Source: Aeromicrobium phoceense
GTDB taxonomy: Bacteria > Actinomycetota > Actinomycetes > Propionibacteriales > Nocardioidaceae
DNA: 64,000 bases
NCBI RefSeq assembly: GCF_013868155.1
Contig: NZ_JACEOG010000001.1
Span: 372,001 to 436,000 of the forward strand
Reading direction: 5' to 3'
The translations under genes were made by a program, and so were the position numbers. Position 1 is the first letter of the stretch. Every line of letters begins with the position of its first letter. Positions 41,340 to 49,275 of the stretch are shown in pieces. The notes under the pieces are model-generated. The model did not search any database. It worked only from the letters and a program-made list of their open reading frames with translations, and was not told the origin of the DNA.

Positions 41340-42466
41340 TCCTCCTCGACCGGCGTGATTCCGCCGATCTCGCTCATCATCGGTCGTACGGCTTCCGCCG
41401 CGGTGAACTCGCGGGCCGCCCGCTCCCCCATGCGCTCGCGCAGGGAGTCCAGCCGGCCGCGGTCCACGGACAACTCTCGCAGCACCGCAGCCAGGGCCTC
41501 GGCATCGCCCGGGGGAACGTAGGCCGCGTCGTCGCCCAGCACGCCGCGCTGGGAGGCCGTGTCGGAGGTGACGACGGCACAGCCGGCCGCCGCGCCCTGG
41601 AACACCTTCGTGGGCACGACCTCGCGCGCCTTGGCGGTCGTCCCGAAGATCCCCAGGCACACGTCCTGGGTCGCGACGAGGCGGATGAGGTCGGCGGGCT
41701 CGAGCCACTCGATCCAGCGCACCGCCGGGTGGTCGCCGACGATCCGCCGGGCCTCGTCCCAGTCCTGGCCGCGCCCGACCAGGGTGATCTCGACGCGGTC
41801 GTCGGGCTCGAGCAGCGCGGCCGCCCGGGCGATCGTCGTGGCGCCCTGGAGCGGCGTGAAAAGGCCGAAGAAGATCGCGCGCAGCGGCTCGTCGACGCCG
41901 CGGTCAGCGGCGGCCCCGCTCGCGGCGAACCACTCGTCGGAAGCCCCCACGGGACACACGACGACGTCGCGGCGGCCGCCCTCGGCGAGGGCCGGCACCC
42001 GCTCGGCGGTGTCGACGACGACCACGTCGGCGCAGGCCAGGGCCAACCGGTCGATCGCCACCATCACGCGTCCGCGCAGGGACCGGCGGGAGGCCAGGCC
42101 CCGGTCGAGGACCGTGCCCGAGGCCGAGACGAGGTGGTCGAGCACGATCGGGACGCGGCCGAAGACCAGCCGGGCGAGCACGACGTCGAAGTGACCGAGG
42201 TAGCCAACCAGCACCGCGTCGGGACGCCCGCGCCTGCGCTCCCTGAGGCCGAGGCGCACGAGGGACGCCCAGCGGCGCAGCAGGCGCAGCCCGAAGCCGG
42301 GGAGCCGCCACGGCTCCTGCACCAGCGTGACGCGCTCGGCCGTCGAGTAGCCCAGGGGGCGGTTGAGCTCGACGACGTCCTGGTTCCACGCGCGCAGCCC
42401 GGCGATCAGCACCGCGACGCGAGGGTGGACAGCGGAGTCGTAGGTTCCGAAGGCCACGATGCGCAC
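41336..42466 (-). CDS. Glycosyltransferase family 4
   Basis: A 376-residue GT-B fold glycosyltransferase. The N-terminal domain holds the DHLVSASGT region, and the C-terminal nucleotide-sugar domain shows ITLVGRGQDW, ICLG-like VCLGIFGTTAKAREVVPTKVFQGAAAGCAVV (the E-x7-E-like donor site) and VPPGD. GTG 42466 is chosen because TACAGT (42474-42479) ends 7 nt before it. It is co-expressed with the methyltransferase. Confidence 0.9.
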   Translation of the reverse strand: MRIVAFGTYDSAVHPRVAVLIAGLRAWNQDVVELNRPLGYSTAERVTLVQEPWRLPGFGLRLLRRWASLVRLGLRERRRGRPDAVLVGYLGHFDVVLARLVFGRVPIVLDHLVSASGTVLDRGLASRRSLRGRVMVAIDRLALACADVVVVDTAERVPALAEGGRRDVVVCPVGASDEWFAASGAAADRGVDEPLRAIFFGLFTPLQGATTIARAAALLEPDDRVEITLVGRGQDWDEARRIVGDHPAVRWIEWLEPADLIRLVATQDVCLGIFGTTAKAREVVPTKVFQGAAAGCAVVTSDTASQRGVLGDDAAYVPPGDAEALAAVLRELSVDRGRLDSLRERMGERAAREFTAAEAVRPMMSEIGGITPVEEE

Positions 42467-42473
42467 GCCCGAC

Positions 42474-42520
42474 ACTGTAGCCGCTGGGCTCGGTCCGCCC
42501 TGTCGAGCGGTTGCTAGCCT
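42474..42520. promoter_or_regulatory. Divergent leaderless promoters (GT4 / flippase-like gene)
   Basis: Minus-strand TACAGT (42474-42479) precedes the GT4 GTG by 7 nt; plus-strand TAGCCT (42515-42520) precedes the flippase-like GTG by 6 nt. No ribosome site was seen for either. Confidence 0.5.
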
Positions 42521-42526
42521 CAGCAC

Positions 42527-43468
42527 GTGGACGCGCAGCCGGTGGGGCCTGCCCCGACGGGCGAGAAGCGCAGCGGCGCCCGTGCGTGGGCTCGCCGAGC
42601 GGCGCTCGTCGTGATGCTGGCCCTGGCCGTCGTGGCCATCACCCGCAACTACCAGGCGATCGCCGAGGACCTCGAGCGCATCCCGCCATGGACCGTGGCC
42701 GCGGCGTCGGTGTTCGCGGTGCTGGGCATGCTGGCGTCCCTGCAGGTCTGGCGCGAGCTCCTCGCGGGTCTGGGATCGCGCCTGGGCCTGAGGATCTCGG
42801 CGCACATCTTCTTCGTGAGCCAGCTCGGCAAGTACGTCCCGGGCAGCCTCTGGTCGATCGTGGCCCAGATGGAGATGGGGCGCGAGCACCGGGTCCCGCG
42901 GCGGTCCGCCGCCGTGCTGGGCGTGCTGGCGCTGGTGATCTCCGGCGTCGCCGGGATCACGGTCGCCGTGGCGCTGATGCCGTGGGTCACCCCCGAGCTG
43001 CGCCACCGGTTCTGGTGGCTCGTCCTCGTCCTGCCCCTGCTCTACGTCGCGATCCACCCGCGGCTGCTGGACCGCGTGCTCAACCGGCTGCTCCGCCTCG
43101 CGCGGCGCGAGCCCCTCCCTGAGGCGATCGGCTGGAGGTCCCTGCTCAAGGCCACCGCGTGGCAGTGCCTCACCTGGCTGCTGCTGGGGCTGCAGGTGTG
43201 GTTCATCGTCATCGGCCTCGACGGTGACCCGGTGGAGACCCTGGCGCCCTCGATCGTCGGCTACGCCCTGGCGTACACGCTGGGAATGGCCGCGTTCTTC
43301 CTGCCGGCCGGCGCGGGCGTCCGCGACGCCGTGCTGGTGCTGGCACTCGCCGGATCGATGCCGACGTCCACGGCGCTCGTCGTGGCGCTGGTCGTGCGCT
43401 GCCTGGCGACGCTGGTCGACCTACTCCTCGCGGGCATCCAGCTGGTCATCCACCGCGTCGCCGCGTGA
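42527..43468 (+). CDS. Lysylphosphatidylglycerol synthase TM-region family (YbhN/AglD-like) protein
   Basis: An integral membrane protein of 313 residues with about eight helices, in the UPF0104/LPG_synthase_TM family. HIFFVSQLGKYVPGSLWSIVAQ and AFFLPAGAGVRDAVLVLAL are the paired conserved blocks. Members act as lipid or lipid-linked sugar flippases or partners of glycosyltransferases, so a role in exporting a surface glycan is plausible. GTG 42527 follows TAGCCT by 6 nt. The 3' end overlaps the convergent YfhO gene by 48 bases. Confidence 0.87.
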   Translation: MDAQPVGPAPTGEKRSGARAWARRAALVVMLALAVVAITRNYQAIAEDLERIPPWTVAAASVFAVLGMLASLQVWRELLAGLGSRLGLRISAHIFFVSQLGKYVPGSLWSIVAQMEMGREHRVPRRSAAVLGVLALVISGVAGITVAVALMPWVTPELRHRFWWLVLVLPLLYVAIHPRLLDRVLNRLLRLARREPLPEAIGWRSLLKATAWQCLTWLLLGLQVWFIVIGLDGDPVETLAPSIVGYALAYTLGMAAFFLPAGAGVRDAVLVLALAGSMPTSTALVVALVVRCLATLVDLLLAGIQLVIHRVAA

Positions 43469-46207
43469 CCTCGTCCGTCGCCGGACCAGCGGGACGACGA
43501 AGACACCGGCCGTGAGCAGCGCGGCTCCCGCGCTGATCGCCAGGCCTGGCGCCAGTCCGGGTGCCCGGTACGCCAGCTCCACCGTGTGGCGGCCGTCGGG
43601 CACCGGCACGGCCGCGAAGGCGTGGTTGGCGGCCACGAGGTCGACCGGCTCCCCGTCGACGGTGGCCTCCCAGCCCTCGCGGAGGATCGAGTCGCCCACG
43701 ACGAGGTAGCCGTCGCCGTCGGCGTCGACCTCGACCTCGATCGATCCCGCGTCATCGCGGACGGTGTCGACGCGGGCGCTCGAGCCCTCGGCCTCGAACG
43801 GGCCCGGCTCGTCCAGCAGCACGCGGTCGGCGGGCACGCCCTCCCCCAGCAGCTCGAGCCGCTCGTCGGCGGACTCCACCACGCGGCTCTCGCCCGCCCA
43901 GCGGATTCTCGGCAGCGAGGTCGACCGCTCGTAGACCAGCGAGCCGGCGTCGACGTGCACGAGCTTGAGGCCGTCATCGTCCGGGCGCAGGGCGCGGCAC
44001 GAGAGTCCGTCGGCGGTCGCGTCGAGCTCGACCGCGCGGGGCGCGCCGGAGAACCACACCTCGACCTCGGCGTCATCCGAGGAGGGCAGGTCCTCACCGG
44101 CCACACCGATGCGCAGCTGGCCGTCCTCCATCGTCGTGTTGAAGGCGCGAGCGCCCTCCACCACCTCGCCCCCGGCCGTGACCCGGACGTGCGCCTGGAC
44201 CCGGTCGTCGTCCTCCAGCGGAACGGTCCGGTCGAGGGACAGGACGACACCGCGCAGCGGTCCCGCCGGCAGCTCGCAGGACGCCCGTTCCTCGTCGCCG
44301 AGGGTCACGGTCCCCGAGCGCTCGCCGGACGGATCGTCGGCCCTGCCGACGATCTGGCTGGGCCGGACGGCCCAGTACTTCACGGAGAACTGGTCCAGGA
44401 GCGGGTCGTCGCCGATCTCGGGGGTGGGGAGGTCGGCGAAGCGGGTGTAGGTCCGCGTCACCTGGGTGTCGGGCGACACCGCCTGGAGCAACTGCATCCA
44501 GGCCGGCGCGGTGAACTCGTGTCCCACCGGCGTCCGGAGCTTGTAGTAGTCGGACGTGGCCGGGTAGCCCCACATGCCACCGCTGGCGTAGCGATCGGCG
44601 CCGATGTTCGCCTGGAGGAACTCGTGGGCCTCCGTCACGGGGTACAGGTTGCTGCGGTCGCTGAGTGGCCAGACGTGCCGCGCGAACACGACGGCCTGGA
44701 CGATGACGATCACGACCAGGGCGAGCGGGACGAACGGACGCACCCGGCGGCTGAGGAGTCCCGCGGCCAGGACGGCGACGCCGGCGAGGGCCCAGATCGC
44801 GGGCGCGACGAGCTGGTCCCTGACGAGGCCCGTGGCGCCCGTGATGGCGGCGACCTCGTGCACCCGCCACCCGACGTAGAGGGCACCGAGCGCGAGGACG
44901 GCGCCCACCGCGAGGCGGCCCACGAGGGGAAGACGCCGGCGCTCGGGACGGGGACCCGGTCCGTCGTCGTCCGACATCAGCCGGTCGAGGCCGAAGGCAG
45001 CCGCGAGGGCCACCAGGAACCCGACGATGGAGGTCGCGCGGCCGATCTTGTTCGTGTCGAATCCCGGCAGCTGCTGCAGCAGGTCCAGCGGCGCCCCGCC
45101 GAACCACGTCAGCCAGACCCAGGCGGCCAGGAGCACCGAAATGAGCGCCACGACCCCCGGGCGGACGCGGGCGCTGCGCCCCAGCACGAGGAGCGTCAGC
45201 ACGAGGAGCACGGCGCCGACGCCGACGTAGGCGATGCCCTCGATCGGGTTGGTGCTGCTCCAGCGCGCGTTGTCGACGCACGTGCCCCACGCCCGTGGTG
45301 CCACGCTCGTCACGAGCAGCTCACTCGGGGACGCCTCGCGCGGCTCCCGTCCGGCCAGCACGGTCTGGAGGTTCATCACGAAGGGCAGGATCTGGACCGC
45401 CGCCAGGGCCACGCCCAGCACCACGCCACCCGCCGCGCCGGCGTACGCGAGGACCGTCGCGCGGGTGCCCTGCTGGCGCCATCCCACCACCAGCACGTAG
45501 ACGGCGCCGGTCGTCAGTGCGAAGAGCGTCACCGCCGGGAAGCCACCCAGCAGCATGCTCGCCACGACGAGGCCGACCCAGGCGACGTCGCGCGCGCGAC
45601 GCTCCACCACGACCCGGTCCAGCGCCCAGAGCAGCAGCGGGATGAACACGGCCACGCGCGTGTGGGGCCAGTTCGTCCACATCAACATGAAGCCGCACGT
45701 GAAGAACACGAAGCCGGCGAGCAGGCCCGCGCTGCGACGGACACCCCAGCGGCCCAGCAGGGCCACCATCCCCACCACGACGATGACGAGCTCGGTGAGC
45801 TTCACCCACGCCGGCGCCACGTGGCTCGGCAGCACCCAGAACGGCCAGGTGACGGGGCTGAGCACCGTGTGGTTCGGCAACGACGCCATGGGTGCCCCGC
45901 CGACCTCGTAGGGCGTCCACGTCGGCCACACCCCGCTCCGGGCGGACTCGACGGTGTTGACGATCGCGGGGTACAGGGCGTCGAACGTGTCGCCGCGGCA
46001 CCACATCGCTCCCGCCGGAACAGCGCCGGTCGCGGTGAACGGCCAGTACGCCCGGAGGAAGTCGACGTCGAGGAAGACCCCGAAGCCGAACAGCGCCGGA
46101 CCGAACGTCAGCGCGACGAGCAGGACGAAGCCGAGCACGACGACGGCGCGCGTGACGCGCTCGACCGGGGTGGCCCCGGTCCGCTCTCGCGACGTCGTGT
46201 CCGTCAT
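43421..46207 (-). CDS. YfhO-family membrane glycosylation protein
   Basis: A 928-residue membrane protein related to YfhO of Gram-positive bacteria, which glycosylates teichoic acid outside the membrane. About 12 helices span residues 20-515, including the first loop FLDVDFLRAYWPF and WTNWPHTRVAVFIPLLLWALDR. A large extracytoplasmic beta-rich region follows (about 540-880), ending in WEATVDGEPVDLVAANHAFAAVPVPDGRH, the family's C-terminal signature, and a last helix at about 890-915. ATG 46207. The donor is probably a polyprenyl-linked sugar (inference). Confidence 0.85.
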   Translation of the reverse strand: MTDTTSRERTGATPVERVTRAVVVLGFVLLVALTFGPALFGFGVFLDVDFLRAYWPFTATGAVPAGAMWCRGDTFDALYPAIVNTVESARSGVWPTWTPYEVGGAPMASLPNHTVLSPVTWPFWVLPSHVAPAWVKLTELVIVVVGMVALLGRWGVRRSAGLLAGFVFFTCGFMLMWTNWPHTRVAVFIPLLLWALDRVVVERRARDVAWVGLVVASMLLGGFPAVTLFALTTGAVYVLVVGWRQQGTRATVLAYAGAAGGVVLGVALAAVQILPFVMNLQTVLAGREPREASPSELLVTSVAPRAWGTCVDNARWSSTNPIEGIAYVGVGAVLLVLTLLVLGRSARVRPGVVALISVLLAAWVWLTWFGGAPLDLLQQLPGFDTNKIGRATSIVGFLVALAAAFGLDRLMSDDDGPGPRPERRRLPLVGRLAVGAVLALGALYVGWRVHEVAAITGATGLVRDQLVAPAIWALAGVAVLAAGLLSRRVRPFVPLALVVIVIVQAVVFARHVWPLSDRSNLYPVTEAHEFLQANIGADRYASGGMWGYPATSDYYKLRTPVGHEFTAPAWMQLLQAVSPDTQVTRTYTRFADLPTPEIGDDPLLDQFSVKYWAVRPSQIVGRADDPSGERSGTVTLGDEERASCELPAGPLRGVVLSLDRTVPLEDDDRVQAHVRVTAGGEVVEGARAFNTTMEDGQLRIGVAGEDLPSSDDAEVEVWFSGAPRAVELDATADGLSCRALRPDDDGLKLVHVDAGSLVYERSTSLPRIRWAGESRVVESADERLELLGEGVPADRVLLDEPGPFEAEGSSARVDTVRDDAGSIEVEVDADGDGYLVVGDSILREGWEATVDGEPVDLVAANHAFAAVPVPDGRHTVELAYRAPGLAPGLAISAGAALLTAGVFVVPLVRRRTRSRGDAVDDQLDAREE

Positions 46208-46284
46208 GGGTGTGCTCCCTGGCCTGGTCGGGCGGACATCTCCTGCGCGGAGATGACGGAGGACGGGCGGTGTCCCCCAGCAGT

Positions 46285-46314
46285 TATGATGACGGGGCCG
46301 ACACGACAGGGGGA
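46285..46314 (+). promoter_or_regulatory. Promoter and ribosome site of the RgpF/TagF gene set
   Basis: TATGAT (46285-46290) is the best -10 in the gap between the divergent YfhO gene and this set. AGGGGGA (46308-46314) is a strong ribosome site 7 nt before GTG 46322. The -35 region is weak. Confidence 0.5.
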
Positions 46315-46321
46315 CGCGCGG

Positions 46322-46813
46322 GTGTATTCAGACGTCGACGAGGACGCCGAACTCCGGTCCGAGCTCGAGCGGTGCCGTCGCGAACTCGCCTCCCTGCGCG
46401 AGCAGCACGAGGCCTGCGCCGAGCGCGAGGCCGAGCACGACCGGGCCCGGGAGCAGTCCCTGGAGATCTCCCGTGTCCTCGACGCCCGGCTGACGGCCGA
46501 GGAGCGGCAGACCAGCGGCCCGAAGGGCTGGCTGAAGCGTCGTGTGATGCCCAACGCAGCCACGGGCGAGGAGATCGAGGACGTCACCGAGCTGCGCGCC
46601 TCCGCCCTGTTCGACGGGGCCTGGTACCTGCGGGCCTACCCCGAGGTCGTGACCACCGGCCTGAGCCCGGCGCTGCACTACCTGCGGCACGGCGCCGCAG
46701 AGGGCAAGGACCCGGGACCCGACTTCAGCACCAGGCGCTACCTCGCGAAGCACCCGCTCGTCGCGCGCAAGAAGGCCAATCCCCTCCTCAACCACCTCCG
46801 CACGCACCAGTGA
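46322..46813 (+). CDS. Coiled-coil protein with glycosyltransferase-associated repeat module
   Basis: A 163-residue protein. Residues about 8-55 are a Glu/Arg-rich coiled coil (ELERCRRELASLREQHEACAE). The second half is DGAWYLRAYPEVVTTGLSPALHYL-type sequence followed by FSTRRYLAKHPLVARKKANPLLNHL, a module found next to wall-polymer glycosyltransferases and present at the N-termini of the next two genes. It has no catalytic domain and may bind partner enzymes. Its TGA overlaps the next GTG (GTGA). Confidence 0.83.
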   Translation: MYSDVDEDAELRSELERCRRELASLREQHEACAEREAEHDRAREQSLEISRVLDARLTAEERQTSGPKGWLKRRVMPNAATGEEIEDVTELRASALFDGAWYLRAYPEVVTTGLSPALHYLRHGAAEGKDPGPDFSTRRYLAKHPLVARKKANPLLNHLRTHQ

Positions 46814-49275
46814 CCGCCGACGACCTGGCCGCGCTCGAGACGATGTCCGAACGCGGCAGACTCCAGGCCGAGACGGCCGCCGTCGCCCCGTACTTCGACG
46901 AGGCGTACTACGCGCTCTCCCTGCCCGAGCTGCCCGACACCGTCACCGACCTGCTCGAGCACTTCTGCACCACGGGATGGAAGCAGCTGCGCAAGCCGAA
47001 CGCCGACTTCGACGTGTGGTGGTACTGGGCCAACCACCTCGACCCGGCCGAGGAGACGATCAACCCCCTCGTCCACTACGCGCTCGTCGGTCGTGATGCG
47101 GGACTGTCCACCCGGCCGGCGACCACCGCCGCGGGCCCCGGTGCGGTGCTGCCCACCGACCGGCCGGTGCGCCGCGCGACCCTCTTCGCCGGCTTCGACA
47201 CCGAGGGGGTCGTCGACGAGGCGGCCCTGCTCCTGCTGCGCGAGCTGGCCCGGTTCAGCGACGTCTTCTGCCTCTTCGACGGGTACCTCCCCGACGCCGA
47301 GCTGGCCAAGCTGCGCGAGGTCGCGCACGACGCCTGGGCGATCCGCCACGGCGCCTACGACTTCGGCTCCTACGCGATGCTCGCCAGCGAGCTCGTCGGC
47401 TGGGAGCGGCTCGAGCAGAACGACGAGGTCCTGTTCGTCAACGACTCGTCCTACCTGGTGCGGCCGCTCGACGCGGTGTTCGGGCGGATGGACGCCCAGG
47501 CGTGCGACTGGTGGGGCCTGCAGGCCACGAAGGGCATCGCGATGACGCGCGACGTCCCCGAGAACGCGTTCCCCGACCCGATCCCGCTCGACACGGTGCG
47601 CGAGGAGCTGCTCGACCGGTTCGAGGAATCCGTGACGTACGACTTCCTCGTCGGCTCCTACTTCCTGGCCTTCCGGCGTCCCGTGCTCGACAGCCCGGTC
47701 TTCCGCAAGCTCGTCGAGAGCGTCACCGCGCAGCGCTCGAAGCGCCTGGTGATCCAGAAGTACGAGATCGGGCTGACCCACCTGCTGATCGGCCACGGCC
47801 ACCGCTTCTCGACGTTCGTGCCGCACCTCTATCCCTTCCACCCGATCTTCACGCCGTGGGCGTTCCACATGATCGGTGAGGGGTTCCCCGTCCTGAAGCG
47901 GTTCCTGCTGTACCAGAACCACTACGACGTGCCCGAGATCTCGCGGTGGAAGGAGCGGCTCCTGGAGGTCGCGCCCGACGCTCCCGTGGAGGTGTTCGAG
48001 GAGAACCTGCTCCGCACGGCTCCCGACGACCTGCTGCAGCGCAGCTTCTCGATCCACACCGGCCCCGACGGCGAGGTCGTCGTGCCCACGCCGATGACGC
48101 CCCGCCAGTTCAAGAAGGCCGACACCGCGGCGCCGCGCCGGCCCGACCGCTGGGTGTTCGTCGTCGACCCCGCCACGGGCGAGCTGCCCGACAACAGCCG
48201 CGCGATCCTCGACCTCGTCGGCGACGACCCCGAGATCGAGAAGATCGTCCTCACGCGGTCCGCGCGCCTCGACGTGCCCGGTCGCAACGTGACCCGGCTC
48301 CCCCAGCGCAGCCCGCAGGGACGCGAGGCGCTGCTGGGCGCCGGCGTCATCCTGGTGAAGGAGCGGCCCTACCGCACGCTCGGCCTCGCGGGTCTGCCCG
48401 AGCGCCACGTCGTCGTCGCGGTGCGCGAGGGACTGTCGCTCTCGGCCACCGCCCGGATGCTCAAGCCGGCCGACCACCCGGGCGACGTCCACCCCTCCGA
48501 CACCGGGCCGCTCGAGATGCTGCACCAGATCCCGCGCCAGGCGATCAGCGGAGTGCTGACCGCGTCGGCCGTCGACCGATCGGCCACACTCGCGGCCCAC
48601 TGGCCCGCGCGGTTCACCGAGGCCTGGCTGACCGGCATCCCGGCCCACGACCATCTCGTCGCCGAGGTGCCTCCGGCCGAGGTCGCCGCCCAGGAGCAGG
48701 GCGTCCGTGACCTCCTGCGCGGACGCCGCCTCGTGCTGCTGGCCACGACGCGCCGGTCCTCCACGGGGTCGGCGAAGCCGTACCCGTACTCCCCGCGCGA
48801 GATCGACGCGCTCGTCACGTGGGCGGAGTCGAACGACGCCGTGTGGGGGATCCGCGACCTCCGGGGCGACCTCGAGCGCGCCTACCTGCGGAGGTTCGCC
48901 GGATCGGCGCTCGACCTGTCGGCGCAGCGGTTCGGCCGCACCCAGGCCGTGCTGCGCGCCACCGACCTCCTGGTCACCGACCACGACGGCATCGGGCTCG
49001 ACTTCATGGCCACCGGCCGTCCCGTCGTCAGCTTCGCCCACGACCTCGACGACGTGGCCGACTCGCTGCTGTTCGACCTCGAGCACCTGTTCCCCGGACC
49101 CGTCTGCCGCGACTTCGACTCCTTCCACGCGGCGCTCTCGCACGCCCTCGACTCGACCGAGCCCTCGCGGCGCTACCGGCGCACCCGCGACCTGCTGATC
49201 GACCACCTCGACGGACGCAGCACGGAGCGGGCCGTCGAGCGCCTGCGCCTCGAGCTCGAGGGGGGTGCCGCATGA
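46810..49275 (+). CDS. RgpF/TagF-like protein with degenerate glycerophosphotransferase domain
   Basis: An 821-residue protein. After the shared FDVWWYWANHLDPAEETINPLVHY module (about 55-85), a rhamnan-synthesis-F-like glycosyltransferase domain (about 115-430) has YDFGSYAMLASELVGW, VLFVNDSSYLVRPLD and YDFLVGSYFLAFRR. The C-terminal domain aligns with CDP-glycerol glycerophosphotransferases but lacks their key residues: the NxWHGxP position reads AVREGLSL, the second His is absent (GIRDL) and DYSS reads DHDG. Only the RgpF-like half is likely to be active. It overlaps both neighbours by 4 bases. Confidence 0.85.
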   Translation: MTADDLAALETMSERGRLQAETAAVAPYFDEAYYALSLPELPDTVTDLLEHFCTTGWKQLRKPNADFDVWWYWANHLDPAEETINPLVHYALVGRDAGLSTRPATTAAGPGAVLPTDRPVRRATLFAGFDTEGVVDEAALLLLRELARFSDVFCLFDGYLPDAELAKLREVAHDAWAIRHGAYDFGSYAMLASELVGWERLEQNDEVLFVNDSSYLVRPLDAVFGRMDAQACDWWGLQATKGIAMTRDVPENAFPDPIPLDTVREELLDRFEESVTYDFLVGSYFLAFRRPVLDSPVFRKLVESVTAQRSKRLVIQKYEIGLTHLLIGHGHRFSTFVPHLYPFHPIFTPWAFHMIGEGFPVLKRFLLYQNHYDVPEISRWKERLLEVAPDAPVEVFEENLLRTAPDDLLQRSFSIHTGPDGEVVVPTPMTPRQFKKADTAAPRRPDRWVFVVDPATGELPDNSRAILDLVGDDPEIEKIVLTRSARLDVPGRNVTRLPQRSPQGREALLGAGVILVKERPYRTLGLAGLPERHVVVAVREGLSLSATARMLKPADHPGDVHPSDTGPLEMLHQIPRQAISGVLTASAVDRSATLAAHWPARFTEAWLTGIPAHDHLVAEVPPAEVAAQEQGVRDLLRGRRLVLLATTRRSSTGSAKPYPYSPREIDALVTWAESNDAVWGIRDLRGDLERAYLRRFAGSALDLSAQRFGRTQAVLRATDLLVTDHDGIGLDFMATGRPVVSFAHDLDDVADSLLFDLEHLFPGPVCRDFDSFHAALSHALDSTEPSRRYRRTRDLLIDHLDGRSTERAVERLRLELEGGAA

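Noticed and set aside
43586-46813. Long plus-strand frame running from inside the YfhO gene into the coiled-coil gene
   Set aside because: Only the last 164 codons, from GTG 46322 with a strong ribosome site, have real protein character. The rest mirrors the YfhO gene.
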